Positions 1-8,704 of a stretch of 23,441 nucleotides of DNA are shown one piece after another. Every line of letters begins with the position of its first letter. Position 1 is the stretch's first letter. The position numbers and the translations under genes were made by a program. This DNA is from Sulfuricurvum sp. (lineage in GTDB: Bacteria; Campylobacterota; Campylobacteria; Campylobacterales; Sulfurimonadaceae). Under the pieces are notes generated by a model. That model had not been told where the DNA came from. It made no database searches and worked only from the letters and a program-made list of their open reading frames with translations. Where the stretch lies: assembly GCA_022729835.1 (NCBI GenBank), contig DZBC01000006.1:1-23441 (forward strand). The letters are read 5' to 3'.

Positions 1-1815
1 TAGGGCAAAATCCTTTGGATTATATTCGAGAGCCTTTCGGTACGCACGAATCTGATCTTGGTTTTGTCTCACTTCATACGATTCTGCGAGCAAAACGTAG
101 AGCCCACTTTTGACTTCGGAAGATTCGAGTGATTCGATGGCGGCGACGGCGGCATTGGGGTCGCGTCGCTCCATAGCGACCATTGCATAACACTCCAGAT
201 ACGGAGCGCATTCATAAGGTTCCAAGACGCCGATGCGGCTGTAAAGTTCGAGTGCTTCAGTGCAGCGTTTGTCCCGAGCTAAGAGTAAAGCCGAAACACT
301 GAGGCCGTAGCGGTCATTTGGAACTTGTTGTAACAGATGTTCGGTCGCGGTTTTTGCCTCTGTAAATTGCTCTAGACGCAACAGAATTTCAATGCTTTTG
401 CGTTTAACGGCCAGATCGTTTGGATAGGACTCTTCGAGAAAACGGCTTACATGTAAGGCTTGATCGTACGCTTTGATTCGCAGTTTTTCATCGATCTTTG
501 CCAAGACCGATAGTTTGTAAGGATCGGGTATACGCTCTTTTTGTTGCAGCTTGTCATACCAAAAAATTGCTGTGGGATAGTCGAATCTCTCCAGTGCTGC
601 ATAAAAAGCGACGCTGACCGCCTTTTGGCTTTGGGTTGCCGAATAGAGTGATTGGGCGAGCGCAGATGCTGTGACATAGCGCTTTTGACGATAAGCGGCG
701 TACATTTGTCCCTCGATGCAGTCGTTACCGCTTTGGACGGTGCAGGCACGGTTGAAGGCAGCCCATGAGCGCTCGGGGTTCTCTTCGAGAAGGCTCCAGC
801 CTGTATCCATCAGTTGCGCATGGACAATGGTGCGCTCCATGGTGCGCGCTCGATCGGAGTGCGGCAACAGGGGCGAGAGCAGATTTCTGGCTTGATCATA
901 GGCTTTGAGACCTAACTGTGCGCCCGCTTTGGCAAGAGCGACATCTTCAAAGAAACGGCGCGCTTTTGCTTCGCGCTGCAGATATGGGATGATCATTGAT
1001 AAAGCAGCGGCGCTTTGGCCCTCCTTCTCCAGTGCCAGCGCCCTGCGGTAGTCGATCTCGAAACGGTAGCTTTGCGCTTGTGTGGAGTCGGAGGCGTCGA
1101 GCAGGGCGGTGGCGAGTTCATAGTCTCCTTGATCGGCAGCGGATTGCGCTTGAGCTAAAAGACCTTCAGCTTTGAGCGCTCCTAGCTTGGGGTAGGCAGG
1201 GGTGAAGCGTTCAAGTAAGGCATTCGCCTCATCATGTTTGGAGCGTTTGAGTAGTGCGTAAAATTGCGTCACGATCAGATCGTAATAGAGTTTTTTGGAA
1301 GCTTTATCCGAAGCGGTATAGGGTTCAAGATAAGCTCTTGCTTCAGCGTAGCGGTGACGTTTGAGTGCGACCAGCGCCAATGCGTAGGCACTTTCAAGCT
1401 TTGGGGCGCGGTCATGATGACGTTTGAAGATGGTTTCGGCCAATGCGTAATCACCGCGTTCATAGGCTCCGTAGCCAGTATAGAAAGGAAACGCGTCCCT
1501 GGGTTCAAAGGTGGCTGAAGGTGCACGCAGGTCGATCATGGAGTAGGCGATCTGGTGGCGCTCGAGTAGCTTGATGGTCTCTCGAACGGCTTCGGTGCTG
1601 TTGGAATCATTGCAGCGTAGCGCGACCTTCTGCGTTTCTTCGTACATGTAACACGATAAGCCAATGACTTCATAAGCTTTCTGGTGATGAATAACGATAT
1701 CTTTGTACTCAGGAGTGGTCTGTATCAACTCGAAGGTGACCGCAACGTCCTCTTCGGCTCTGAGCAGATTAAAAGAGAGTAAAAAGATAAAGAGAAAAGG
1801 CATAGTAATCTTCAT
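1..1815 (-). CDS. TPR-repeat secreted protein, BcsC-like, 3' end outside window
   Basis: No stop codon lies in the window, so the C terminus is missing; 605 codons are visible. The ATG at 1813-1815 begins a signal peptide (MKITMPFLFIFLLSF...LRAEED), and AAAGGA lies about 12 bases upstream. The rest is helical and Ala/Leu/Tyr-rich, with many TPR-type hairpins such as GAYERGDYALAETIFKR near residue 110 and HVSRFLEESYPNDLAVKR near residue 455. It overlaps the 3' end of bcsZ by 47 bases and is the last visible gene of the cellulose operon. In bcsABZC operons this place is taken by BcsC, whose periplasmic TPR superhelix leads to an outer-membrane beta-barrel that lets cellulose out. The TPR part and gene order fit that role; the barrel would lie beyond base 1, so BcsC is an inference. 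Another outer-membrane TPR protein remains possible. Confidence 0.75.
   Translation of the reverse strand, partial: MKITMPFLFIFLLSFNLLRAEEDVAVTFELIQTTPEYKDIVIHHQKAYEVIGLSCYMYEETQKVALRCNDSNSTEAVRETIKLLERHQIAYSMIDLRAPSATFEPRDAFPFYTGYGAYERGDYALAETIFKRHHDRAPKLESAYALALVALKRHRYAEARAYLEPYTASDKASKKLYYDLIVTQFYALLKRSKHDEANALLERFTPAYPKLGALKAEGLLAQAQSAADQGDYELATALLDASDSTQAQSYRFEIDYRRALALEKEGQSAAALSMIIPYLQREAKARRFFEDVALAKAGAQLGLKAYDQARNLLSPLLPHSDRARTMERTIVHAQLMDTGWSLLEENPERSWAAFNRACTVQSGNDCIEGQMYAAYRQKRYVTASALAQSLYSATQSQKAVSVAFYAALERFDYPTAIFWYDKLQQKERIPDPYKLSVLAKIDEKLRIKAYDQALHVSRFLEESYPNDLAVKRKSIEILLRLEQFTEAKTATEHLLQQVPNDRYGLSVSALLLARDKRCTEALELYSRIGVLEPYECAPYLECYAMVAMERRDPNAAVAAIESLESSEVKSGLYVLLAESYEVRQNQDQIRAYRKALEYNPKDFAL
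447..456. repeat. Iterated palindrome TTACATGTAA, copy 1
   Basis: Perfect copy inside the TPR gene, read there as Leu-His-Val. Confidence 0.8.
1642..1651. repeat. Iterated palindrome variant GTACATGTAA, copy 2
   Basis: One base off the perfect form; inside the TPR gene, read as Tyr-Met-Tyr. Confidence 0.65.
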
Positions 1816-2806
1816 GCGTTTTATTCATCCTTTCAGAAAGTTCCGCTTCGAAGCGGGTCGCGTCCATACCGAAAAATCGACACAGAGCCGCATAAACAGC
1901 GAGATGAGCACCCGAAAAGTCATAGAGCGAAACTTCTCCTTTGTCCAGCTCCACTTTGCCCAGCGTCGTATGGCGCATCATCTCCAAATATTGACGATAG
2001 GGCTGCAATAGTGTGCGTTTGCGCTGATCGTCAAGGTCGCTGCGTAGAATCATCAATGGCACTCGAATGGCGTCATAGCCAAAGTACGGCCCTTGCGGAT
2101 CAAGAGTGAACTGCTTTTTTTGACGATCAAAAAGCACCCAATCGGGATGCAGTTGAAGCGCTGAAAAAACACTCGATTCAAGCATCTTCTGGGCGCTTAC
2201 ATGTAACGCATTCCAGATTGGGTCGGCATCGTTTTTTGAGAGATACGCAAAGATTTCAAGCAGCAGATACGAGGGGTTGAGCCGTAGGGTTTGCGCCGTT
2301 TCAAAGCCTTCGACACCCGGCAGCAAGACAGATATGGCATCTGCCTTGCGCAGTAGATGCTGTTTGATTGCAGTAAGCAGTACGTGGGCCTCTTGGCGAT
2401 ACTCCTGATGGTCGCTACGCTGCGACATCAGCATTAAGGCATAAGCAATCCACAAGTCTCCATCGGTGGCATTGTTGAGTGAGAGCATTCCCCAGCTTCC
2501 GTCTGGGTGCTGTCCCCATTTCCACCCGATTATTCCTTGTTGATTCTTGTGCATATTGGCACGATACCAGCCGAAAATGCGCTCAAAAGATTCGGAATCG
2601 TCAAAGCGATAGGCAAAATAGAGTGCGTATCCGATCCCTTCTGTGTGGGTGATAGCGCCGTTTTGATGGTCAATGACCCGTCCGTCGGATTGAATAAAGC
2701 GGCTTTTGTAGGTTTGCCACACTTCATCTTGCTTTGAAGAAGGTTTGGCGCAAGCGCCAAGAAAAAAGATCATGAGCAAGACAAAGCAGCGCAATTTAGG
2801 CCACAT
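1769..2806 (-). CDS. bcsZ: BcsZ-type endoglucanase (GH8), lipoprotein
   Basis: A 345-residue glycoside hydrolase family 8 protein that should cut beta-1,4-glucan in the periplasm during cellulose synthesis. Visible GH8 features are THTEG with the candidate acid Glu56, the NNATDGDLWIAYAL segment with the conserved Asp near residues 115-117, and FGYDAIRVPL near residue 245. The N terminus is a lipoprotein signal with lipobox LGAC (Cys19), so the enzyme is probably lipid-anchored, unlike the soluble E. coli BcsZ. The ATG at 2804-2806 lies inside the last codons of bcsB (11-base overlap) and has no clear Shine-Dalgarno sequence, which suggests translational coupling. Length matches the family (about 340-370). 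The 3' end overlaps the TPR gene. Confidence 0.92.
   Translation of the reverse strand: MWPKLRCFVLLMIFFLGACAKPSSKQDEVWQTYKSRFIQSDGRVIDHQNGAITHTEGIGYALYFAYRFDDSESFERIFGWYRANMHKNQQGIIGWKWGQHPDGSWGMLSLNNATDGDLWIAYALMLMSQRSDHQEYRQEAHVLLTAIKQHLLRKADAISVLLPGVEGFETAQTLRLNPSYLLLEIFAYLSKNDADPIWNALHVSAQKMLESSVFSALQLHPDWVLFDRQKKQFTLDPQGPYFGYDAIRVPLMILRSDLDDQRKRTLLQPYRQYLEMMRHTTLGKVELDKGEVSLYDFSGAHLAVYAALCRFFGMDATRFEAELSERMNKTHEDYYAFSLYLFTLF
2197..2206. repeat. Iterated palindrome TTACATGTAA, copy 3
   Basis: Perfect copy inside bcsZ, read as Leu-His-Val. Confidence 0.8.
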
Positions 2807-5660
2807 GCTTATGGTGTCGTTTTTTGAAGCCCAGCAGCAGTTTGCGGAGCAGCCAAGTCATGAGGATGAGTATCACAAAGAGCGCGATCATGTAGCGCAC
2901 CGGATTGGCACTAACGATCAAGCTGATCCGGTCAAACCAGTTCATTGAGGTGATGATGTACTTCTGCTTGATATCAAACGCCACTCCATCACGGTCTTGG
3001 GGATCGAAGAGTAGGGTGTCTCCTTGAATCAGGTGGCGGTTGGAGTAGTCAAAGAGCGTGGAGATGCCAAGATTGAGCGCATGGGAATCTTCTGCGGCAA
3101 ACATCAAATAGGTCTTGTCGCTCTGTTTGGGCGAGCGATAAACTTGCATCAGCAGGGCTGAATCAAGTTGGTTGGTTTCGTGCATGTGTTGATAAAAGCG
3201 GTGCTTTATCGTACGGTCTTCATCAAGAATCATCTTGTGTTCGATGAAGCGGTTGATGAAGGGGTAGGGCTTGTGCATCGCAGTACCCTCGAAATTGATG
3301 GGTCCGCTTGCGCTCAATGACTGTAGCGGGGTGTCATGGATCGATCCAAATGCGACGAGATGGCGGTCATCGTCGATACGTTCTGTTTTGGAGGTAATGG
3401 CAGCATAAAAAGGAAATGAACCCATCTCCTGCGATAGGAAAAATATAAAATTCATACTCGCAGCGATGGTGTGCGGATGGGTGTTGGCAAGGAAAAACTG
3501 CGTCTCTTGCATATCCGGATAGATGGAGTAGGGATAGGTAGCGGTCGAGACCAGTTGCAAATAGGGCATTTCGATCCAGCGCTTGGATTTGGGAAGAATA
3601 AAGTAGGAGTCATCAAGTATCATCGCCACGAGATTTTCGGTGTTGTAAATGGCGCAGTGTCCCTCTTTTTGTGGAACCAGTGAGAAATCAAAATGGAGCT
3701 TGTTGTAGCCTTTGCTCACCAGATAGGCGGGCAGATAGTCGTTGTCGATCCAGCTAAAGAGCTCTCCGGCGGAGAGACTCACATCGCCCGATTCGCTCGC
3801 CTTCATAATGTCGATCTGTTTGGCAAAGCGGTTGTTGAGATAGATGTTGACAACAGAGTCTTTATTGACGGTGTTGGGAAAGACGTAACGCAGGTGGGTT
3901 TTGATACGGTCTTTGTCGTCGAAGTAGTGGTCTGGGTAGACTTTGAAATTGAGCGAGACTTTGGGGGGGTACCACCCTTTGAGTACTGTGGTTTCGTAGC
4001 CCAGTTCTTTGAAATAGATCTTTTCGTCGATCGGAATATGGGATTTGGCGCTATAAGCTTGGGCCGGCTCTGGAATCTCTACGCTGGTGATATCTAGACC
4101 TTGTCTGCGGTAAAGTGAGAGGTCTTGCTTGAAGAGTGCATGGAGTGCATGGACGATCCGCTCTTCGTCTTTGGGGGCGATCACGACAATTGCCTTGTCG
4201 GGAGCGTATGGGTTTTTGATGACGTTGATGTCGTGCGCAATTTTTTCGTCGATGAAGAGCGATTCACCGATTCCACGATCTCGATACAGGCTGGAAAGCC
4301 GATAGAGTGAGGCCGCCGATTCATCTGTGTAGGCATAGCCAAAGAGATAGAACTGATCCATCATACCCAATAAGGAGCTATCCCCTCCGATCAGCGCTTC
4401 GGCAGAGAGGCTGGCGTACTCAGAGGGAGCGGATCGGTGGCCCATAGCAAGGGGGCTACCATCAAGATATATGCGGTTGAGATGGGGTTGGTGGTGATGC
4501 AGGGTGATCATCACATGGTGCCATCCGGGAGTGAGCTTTTTTTCAGCGAGTGAGAGCGCTTCTTGGGCGCTACTGATGAGCAGGCGGTTGTGCTCTAGGC
4601 CAATGCGATAGCCTGATGCAAACGAGAATAGCGTTCCGCTTTGATCACTATCAACATTGAGCCAAAACGCGACAGTAGCGCTGTTGCTGAGATTAAACGG
4701 TAGGGATTTAAGCGCGATGGAGCCGCCTTGGAGTACCAGACTTTCTCCGCTATACGCGCCTTTGTCTGTGTAGGCGAGCCCGTGATCGCTGGGTTCAATG
4801 CGGATGTTGGTGTCATTTAAGAGCCATGGCGTTGTGGTGCGGTCGTTGAAAAAAAGCGAAAACAGCGGATCTCCAGAGAGCAAGGCTCCTGGTGCAAATT
4901 CATGTATTTTTTGCTTGATTTGGTCACGTTTGCCAATAATAACGTTGTGTGTATCACGGCGCAAAGCGGTTGAAGCGGTGATGGGCAAAATTCGGTATTT
5001 GAGTTGGTTGGCGGTAGCTGCGGTAAAGAGCAGATAGCGGCGGAGCTCTTCATCATCGCTTTGATCGGAGAGAACATAGTTGATCGGGGAGACTTCGTAC
5101 TGCTTGTCGTCAAGCAGATGGGTGACGATAGAGCGCACCTCTTCGGGTATCGATTTGATTCTGACATGAAATTCGATGTAGCTCTGCTCCAGATGCACAT
5201 CGCTCCAGAGTTCAGAACTTGAACCGTCTTCACATTCATGGGTGTAATGCTGGATAAACTCTAAGGTGAGGGTGTTGTGTGTGTCGAAGAGTTCGGGAAG
5301 AATGTCAAATTTCACGCCGGTTTTTGTGTTGTCGAAGATCCGAAACTGAGCTACAAGGGCATCGTTGAAGAGCACTAGTCCGGCAGAGTGGTCTTTCATA
5401 AGGAGAATGGAAGAGTCATATTTTAGATAGCCTTTGGCACCTAAAATTTCCCAGTTTCCAGGCGTCGGAAATTTGATTGAGTGCATGCCGTCTGTACCTC
5501 GGATTCTTTGGACTTCGAGGGACTGATCGACATAGTTGAGCGCTACACGCACCAGCAAGGTGCCATCTTCAAGTGTTTGCGTAGAGATCGGATCTTTCTT
5601 GATTGCTGGGGAGGCCAAGAGTAGTGTAGCGCTTAGGATCAGCCACAAGAACTTCAACAT
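2796..5660 (-). CDS. bcsB: BcsB-type cellulose synthase periplasmic subunit with inserted LamG-like domain
   Basis: This is the membrane-anchored periplasmic partner of BcsA that guides the nascent glucan. I chose the ATG at 5658-5660 (954 residues) because AAGGAG lies 5 bases upstream and a signal peptide follows (MLKFLWLILSATLLLASPA); the frame stays open upstream to 5717 but that stretch overlaps bcsA. BcsB traits are carbohydrate-binding-like beta domains (second around residues 565-615, LNFKVYPDHYF), a ferredoxin-like segment with NPYAPDKAIVVIAP near residue 480, and a C-terminal TM helix at about 925-945 followed by a basic tail. Residues about 290-455 form an extra LamG/concanavalin-like domain (YSGESLVLQGGSIALKSLPF, VAFWLNVDSDQSGTLFSF, GWHHVMITL, RIYLDGSPLAMG, LIGGDSSLLGMMDQFYLFGY). 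It appears to interrupt the first ferredoxin-like domain and explains the excess length over E. coli BcsB (about 780). Confidence 0.88.
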   Translation of the reverse strand: MLKFLWLILSATLLLASPAIKKDPISTQTLEDGTLLVRVALNYVDQSLEVQRIRGTDGMHSIKFPTPGNWEILGAKGYLKYDSSILLMKDHSAGLVLFNDALVAQFRIFDNTKTGVKFDILPELFDTHNTLTLEFIQHYTHECEDGSSSELWSDVHLEQSYIEFHVRIKSIPEEVRSIVTHLLDDKQYEVSPINYVLSDQSDDEELRRYLLFTAATANQLKYRILPITASTALRRDTHNVIIGKRDQIKQKIHEFAPGALLSGDPLFSLFFNDRTTTPWLLNDTNIRIEPSDHGLAYTDKGAYSGESLVLQGGSIALKSLPFNLSNSATVAFWLNVDSDQSGTLFSFASGYRIGLEHNRLLISSAQEALSLAEKKLTPGWHHVMITLHHHQPHLNRIYLDGSPLAMGHRSAPSEYASLSAEALIGGDSSLLGMMDQFYLFGYAYTDESAASLYRLSSLYRDRGIGESLFIDEKIAHDINVIKNPYAPDKAIVVIAPKDEERIVHALHALFKQDLSLYRRQGLDITSVEIPEPAQAYSAKSHIPIDEKIYFKELGYETTVLKGWYPPKVSLNFKVYPDHYFDDKDRIKTHLRYVFPNTVNKDSVVNIYLNNRFAKQIDIMKASESGDVSLSAGELFSWIDNDYLPAYLVSKGYNKLHFDFSLVPQKEGHCAIYNTENLVAMILDDSYFILPKSKRWIEMPYLQLVSTATYPYSIYPDMQETQFFLANTHPHTIAASMNFIFFLSQEMGSFPFYAAITSKTERIDDDRHLVAFGSIHDTPLQSLSASGPINFEGTAMHKPYPFINRFIEHKMILDEDRTIKHRFYQHMHETNQLDSALLMQVYRSPKQSDKTYLMFAAEDSHALNLGISTLFDYSNRHLIQGDTLLFDPQDRDGVAFDIKQKYIITSMNWFDRISLIVSANPVRYMIALFVILILMTWLLRKLLLGFKKRHHKHVA

Positions 5661-5670
5661 AATAACTCCT

Positions 5671-7887
5671 TCATTTTGAGTAGGATAATCGATTTTTGAA
5701 ATAGAGAAACGTGACATAAAACGCCTCTTTCAAGAGGGCATTTTTGACACTTTGGCGTACGATGTATGCAAAGCTCTGGAATGGATTCATCACTTTGTGT
5801 TTGTCGTCGAACTCACGCCAAACGGTGTCATTGGCGTAGATGATCTGAATGATTTTTTGGCGTACATGTAACTGTTCGTCAAGATTTTTGAGCACAAAGA
5901 CAAGATTTTTCCCCCAACCAAAAGCACGTAAAAAATCGACCGGAGCCCGAAAAGCTTTACCGTCGATATCGCCCAATTCGATCTCGATCTCTTTTGCAGC
6001 AGACAATTTGGCTTCGACTTGGCTATCGGGAGTGATGGGGCAGACATTGAGACCACCCTCGCCGATATCAGTGATACTGGCCTCTATCGCTTCTTTGTCG
6101 GCATAAATGGTACATTGACGGTTTAAGGGAACGCGGATATATTTTCTGGTCTCACCTTTTTCGCTGGTGACGGCGATGGCGGCGATCAGCAGCAAGAAGT
6201 TGAGCAGATTCCACATCGACGTCATAAAGACCACGGCTTGCTCTTCAGGATAAGCCATCCATCGGTAAAAGGCGGCAACAAAACCGAGTGTGACGAGGAT
6301 CAGCAGCAATACAAAAGGAACCGCCAAAAGGCTGACGTGTGTTTTGGTCAGGTCTTCTCCCTTTGGCGTCACTTTGAAGGTTGGATTTCTGGGGCTCAAA
6401 ATGGTTTGTACAATGGCGGGAAGGGTAAAAAAAGAGAGGACGGTTTCATAGAGTTCTGAGAAGAATGGGTTGCGTACCTTGGCGTAGAGAAAATAGGACA
6501 TCATAACTGCCATCATCATGTGCGGCACCACGTAGGCGAGCATCTCCGTTTCATTGGCGTTGTAGATGCGTAGGCCGAAGAAGAGAAACATGAGCGGAGC
6601 GAGATAGAAGACCACGCGAGAGTAAGCGAAAAACCAGAAGAAGCTGGCACTAAGGTAACTGAGTTTTTGATGCCATTTGAGCTGTAGGGAGAGAAAGGGG
6701 TTTTTGAGTAGAAAGATCTGTACCATCCCTTGCGTCCAACGGATACGCTGAATGATGAGCGAACCGAAGCTCTCAGCTTGAAGCCCCCGTACCATCGGCT
6801 CGCTGATGTAGGCGCTTTTGTATCCGCGGTCATGAAGCTTGATCGCTGTTTCAGCATCTTCGGTGATCGTTTCCCCCGCGATGCCACCGAGTTCATCAAT
6901 GTATTTTCGGCGTAAAACCGCCGCAGAGCCACAGAAAAATGAGCTTTCCCAAAAATCGTGTCCTTGTTGAATGAAGCGGTAAAACATATCATTTTCGCTG
7001 ATGGATGTACCAAACATTCTCAGATTACGTTCGATGGGGTCTGGATTGTAAAAGGCGTGCGGTGTTTGTACCAGAAACATCTTTTCATCTTTTAAAAACC
7101 AGCCTACGGTTTTTTGTAAAAAATGTTTGGCCGGAACGTGATCACAGTCGAGAATCAAAATAAGATCACCGCTCACTGAAGAGAGCGCAGAGTTGAGATT
7201 GCCGGCTTTGGCGTGTTCGTTTTTGGCGCGGGTGAGATAGATCGCGCCGCTACGTCTGCAAAAATCCTGCAAGTAGGCACGCCGCTGCAGTGCTTCACGC
7301 GCAGCGTCAGGGTTGTCTGCGTTGCATTTTTGATCGGTACCGCCGTCGTCGCAGACGAAGATATTGAGCTTGTGGTGTGGATAATCCATCCCAAGCGCCG
7401 CGAGCGTGGTGTTTTCGATAATGTTGTAAGGCTCGTTGTAGGTTGGAATCAAGACATCGACTACGGGCAGTTCATCTTCGGTGTATTCGCTCAGATCAAT
7501 ACTCTGGCGCTTAAGAAGATGCAAAGAAGTAAAAATTCCCAGTAGATAGATGACGACAGCGACGCCTTCGGCTAGATAGAGCATCACGGCACCGATAGAG
7601 TCGAAGAAACCTTCATAAGTTAATGATTCGAAGGTGCGCCAGTACATGTAACGCATCACGACAACCACTGCTAACATTTTGATTAATAGAGTCATGAAGT
7701 CGGGAAGGCGTTTAAATTGGAGTGCAATCAGCAGCATAAGGGACGCGCCGTAGCCGATGACGAATTGGGTTTCGATACGGTAGTGGGCACTGATGAGTAC
7801 ATAAAAGGCGAATGCTACAAGAAAGACCCCGATCCAAAGTACGATAGGGTTGTCGGTCAACACATCGAGATCGAGGCGATAGGTCAT
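5671..7887 (-). CDS. bcsA: Cellulose synthase catalytic subunit BcsA (GT2 + PilZ)
   Basis: Inner-membrane processive glycosyltransferase that polymerises UDP-glucose to beta-1,4-glucan and extrudes it. Visible in order: four N-terminal TM helices; GT2 motifs DVLIPTYNEP (about 143), CDDGGTD (about 170), ILDCDHVPA (about 246), TED (about 342) and QRIRWTQG (about 382); further TM helices; and a C-terminal PilZ domain. In the PilZ domain the RxxxR motif reads RKYIR (about 580) and the second motif reads DIGEGG (about 606), with Gly where the DxSxxG consensus has Ser. Length 738 is normal for PilZ-bearing BcsA without extra N-terminal helices. The ATG at 7885-7887 overlaps the TGA of the upstream SPOR-like gene in an ATGA junction, and the TGA at 5671-5673 lies 10 bases before the bcsB start. 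Identification is firm; cyclic di-GMP control follows from the PilZ motifs. Confidence 0.97.
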   Translation of the reverse strand: MTYRLDLDVLTDNPIVLWIGVFLVAFAFYVLISAHYRIETQFVIGYGASLMLLIALQFKRLPDFMTLLIKMLAVVVVMRYMYWRTFESLTYEGFFDSIGAVMLYLAEGVAVVIYLLGIFTSLHLLKRQSIDLSEYTEDELPVVDVLIPTYNEPYNIIENTTLAALGMDYPHHKLNIFVCDDGGTDQKCNADNPDAAREALQRRAYLQDFCRRSGAIYLTRAKNEHAKAGNLNSALSSVSGDLILILDCDHVPAKHFLQKTVGWFLKDEKMFLVQTPHAFYNPDPIERNLRMFGTSISENDMFYRFIQQGHDFWESSFFCGSAAVLRRKYIDELGGIAGETITEDAETAIKLHDRGYKSAYISEPMVRGLQAESFGSLIIQRIRWTQGMVQIFLLKNPFLSLQLKWHQKLSYLSASFFWFFAYSRVVFYLAPLMFLFFGLRIYNANETEMLAYVVPHMMMAVMMSYFLYAKVRNPFFSELYETVLSFFTLPAIVQTILSPRNPTFKVTPKGEDLTKTHVSLLAVPFVLLLILVTLGFVAAFYRWMAYPEEQAVVFMTSMWNLLNFLLLIAAIAVTSEKGETRKYIRVPLNRQCTIYADKEAIEASITDIGEGGLNVCPITPDSQVEAKLSAAKEIEIELGDIDGKAFRAPVDFLRAFGWGKNLVFVLKNLDEQLHVRQKIIQIIYANDTVWREFDDKHKVMNPFQSFAYIVRQSVKNALLKEAFYVTFLYFKNRLSYSK
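5862..5871. repeat. Iterated palindrome variant GTACATGTAA, copy 4
   Basis: One base off; inside bcsA, read as Leu-His-Val in the PilZ region. Confidence 0.65.
7642..7651. repeat. Iterated palindrome variant GTACATGTAA, copy 5
   Basis: One base off; inside bcsA, read as Tyr-Met-Tyr in a TM segment. Confidence 0.65.
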
Positions 7888-8576
7888 TTGCTCTGGCTTG
7901 GGTAGTAGTACTCAACAGCAGGATACTCGATTTTTACGGGTGCCGAAGAGGTGCTTGCGCTGCTGTGTTGACCGATCACTTCTGACCAGAAGGCATCATC
8001 GTTGGGTGGCTTGAGCGCTGAAGATAGGGCTGGGCGCGATGAAGCGACAGTCGGCTTGATGTCGGAAGGCTCTGTGATTTGGGGCGTCTCTTCTTGCTCG
8101 ACGTAGAGCGGAGCAAAACATTTTTGACAGTCCTCCCACAAAGTGCGCTCGTCACGTTTGGGTTGCGGTGCGGGTGCTTTGGGATGAGCAACAGTCGCTG
8201 GAGGATAGTGTGTGGGTGAAGCCTCTGGTGTTGGAGTAGATGCGCCGATGGGATGGATGATATGTGCAGGATCGACATCGCATTTGCGCACGAATGCATC
8301 GCGATGGGTTTGATGCAGACGCTCAAGGGTGAGTAGTGCATCACGATAACTTGGGAATTGCCCGACCCTTAACGTTAAATGATTTCCCCGTTTTTCGATT
8401 CGAGCAGATTCATAAGTTTCAAGAATTGCTCTTGTTTTGTTATCTATCGAGCGCGCATCAAACTGATCATACGTTTGTACTTGAATACAATATTGCGCTT
8501 GTAGTGTGCTACACAATGTCAAAGTAAAGCCTACTTGTACCAGAAACGAAGGAGCGCTCTTCCAAGCAATATTCAA
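7884..8576 (-). CDS. Secreted SPOR-like domain protein, first gene of the cellulose operon
   Basis: A 230-residue protein starting at TTG (8574-8576), with GAAGG 7 bases upstream. A signal peptide ends near STLQA; the mature protein begins QYC. Residues about 28-100 resemble a SPOR fold (YCIQVQTYDQFD..., then LTLRVGQFPSYRDALLTLERL), ending with a second Cys (VRKCD) that could pair with the first. The rest is Pro/Ser/Thr-rich and probably disordered, with a CQKC pair near residue 145, ending in EYYYPSQSK. SPOR domains usually bind denuded peptidoglycan glycan strands; this one is divergent. It is translationally coupled to bcsA (ATGA), so a role in placing or regulating the cellulose machinery is likely but unproven. 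Its SPOR part resembles the N terminus of the divergent gene at 8705, including the YCI start. I do not recognise a named family. Confidence 0.75.
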   Translation of the reverse strand: MNIAWKSAPSFLVQVGFTLTLCSTLQAQYCIQVQTYDQFDARSIDNKTRAILETYESARIEKRGNHLTLRVGQFPSYRDALLTLERLHQTHRDAFVRKCDVDPAHIIHPIGASTPTPEASPTHYPPATVAHPKAPAPQPKRDERTLWEDCQKCFAPLYVEQEETPQITEPSDIKPTVASSRPALSSALKPPNDDAFWSEVIGQHSSASTSSAPVKIEYPAVEYYYPSQSK

Positions 8577-8630
8577 GGGGAAACCTTCAAATTTAGATTA
8601 AGAATTTTAGAAAATAAAAAAAAATATCTT

Positions 8631-8646
8631 CGATTGTTTTCAATCG
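8631..8646. repeat. Inverted repeat CGATTG-TTTT-CAATCG
   Basis: Perfect 6-base arms around a TTTT loop, followed by a further GATTG half-site at 8651-8655. It lies upstream of the palindromic -10 and could be a regulator binding site. A transcription terminator is less likely because no gene end precedes it. Confidence 0.5.
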
Positions 8647-8665
8647 TTTTGATTGATTTTAAATG

Positions 8666-8678
8666 TGCTATCATAGCA
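8666..8678. promoter_or_regulatory. Symmetric extended -10 element TGCTATCATAGCA
   Basis: The 13-base palindrome (6+1+6) reads TGC-TATCAT on the plus strand and TGC-TATGAT on the minus strand. Both match an extended -10 (TGn then a TATAAT-like hexamer). For the plus gene it predicts a start of transcription near 8681, 24 bases before the ATG at 8705. For the minus operon it gives a leader of about 90 bases. No good -35 is visible for either, as is common in Campylobacterota. Confidence 0.5.
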
Positions 8679-8704
8679 GAATCATAATAATAAAGGCAAT
8701 CTTA

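Larger units (their letters stand above)
8577..8704. promoter_or_regulatory. Divergent intergenic promoter region
   Basis: AT-rich spacer between the SPOR-like/bcs operon (minus) and the SPOR-TolC gene (plus). It holds A- and T-tracts, a hairpin-capable repeat at 8631-8646 and a short palindrome at 8666-8678 that contains an extended -10 on each strand. Both flanking genes should be controlled from here. Confidence 0.7.

Noticed and set aside
5661..5717. Upstream extension of the bcsB frame
   Set aside because: The ATG at 5658-5660 has AAGGAG at the right distance and starts a signal peptide; the extension overlaps bcsA and would bury the signal.
8631..8646. CGATTG-TTTT-CAATCG as an intrinsic terminator
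   Set aside because: It lies between two divergent starts, so no transcript should end there; the stem is short and AT-rich.
8663..8704. Earlier ATG for the SPOR-TolC gene
   Set aside because: It lies upstream of the predicted -10 and puts 14 residues before the signal peptide.
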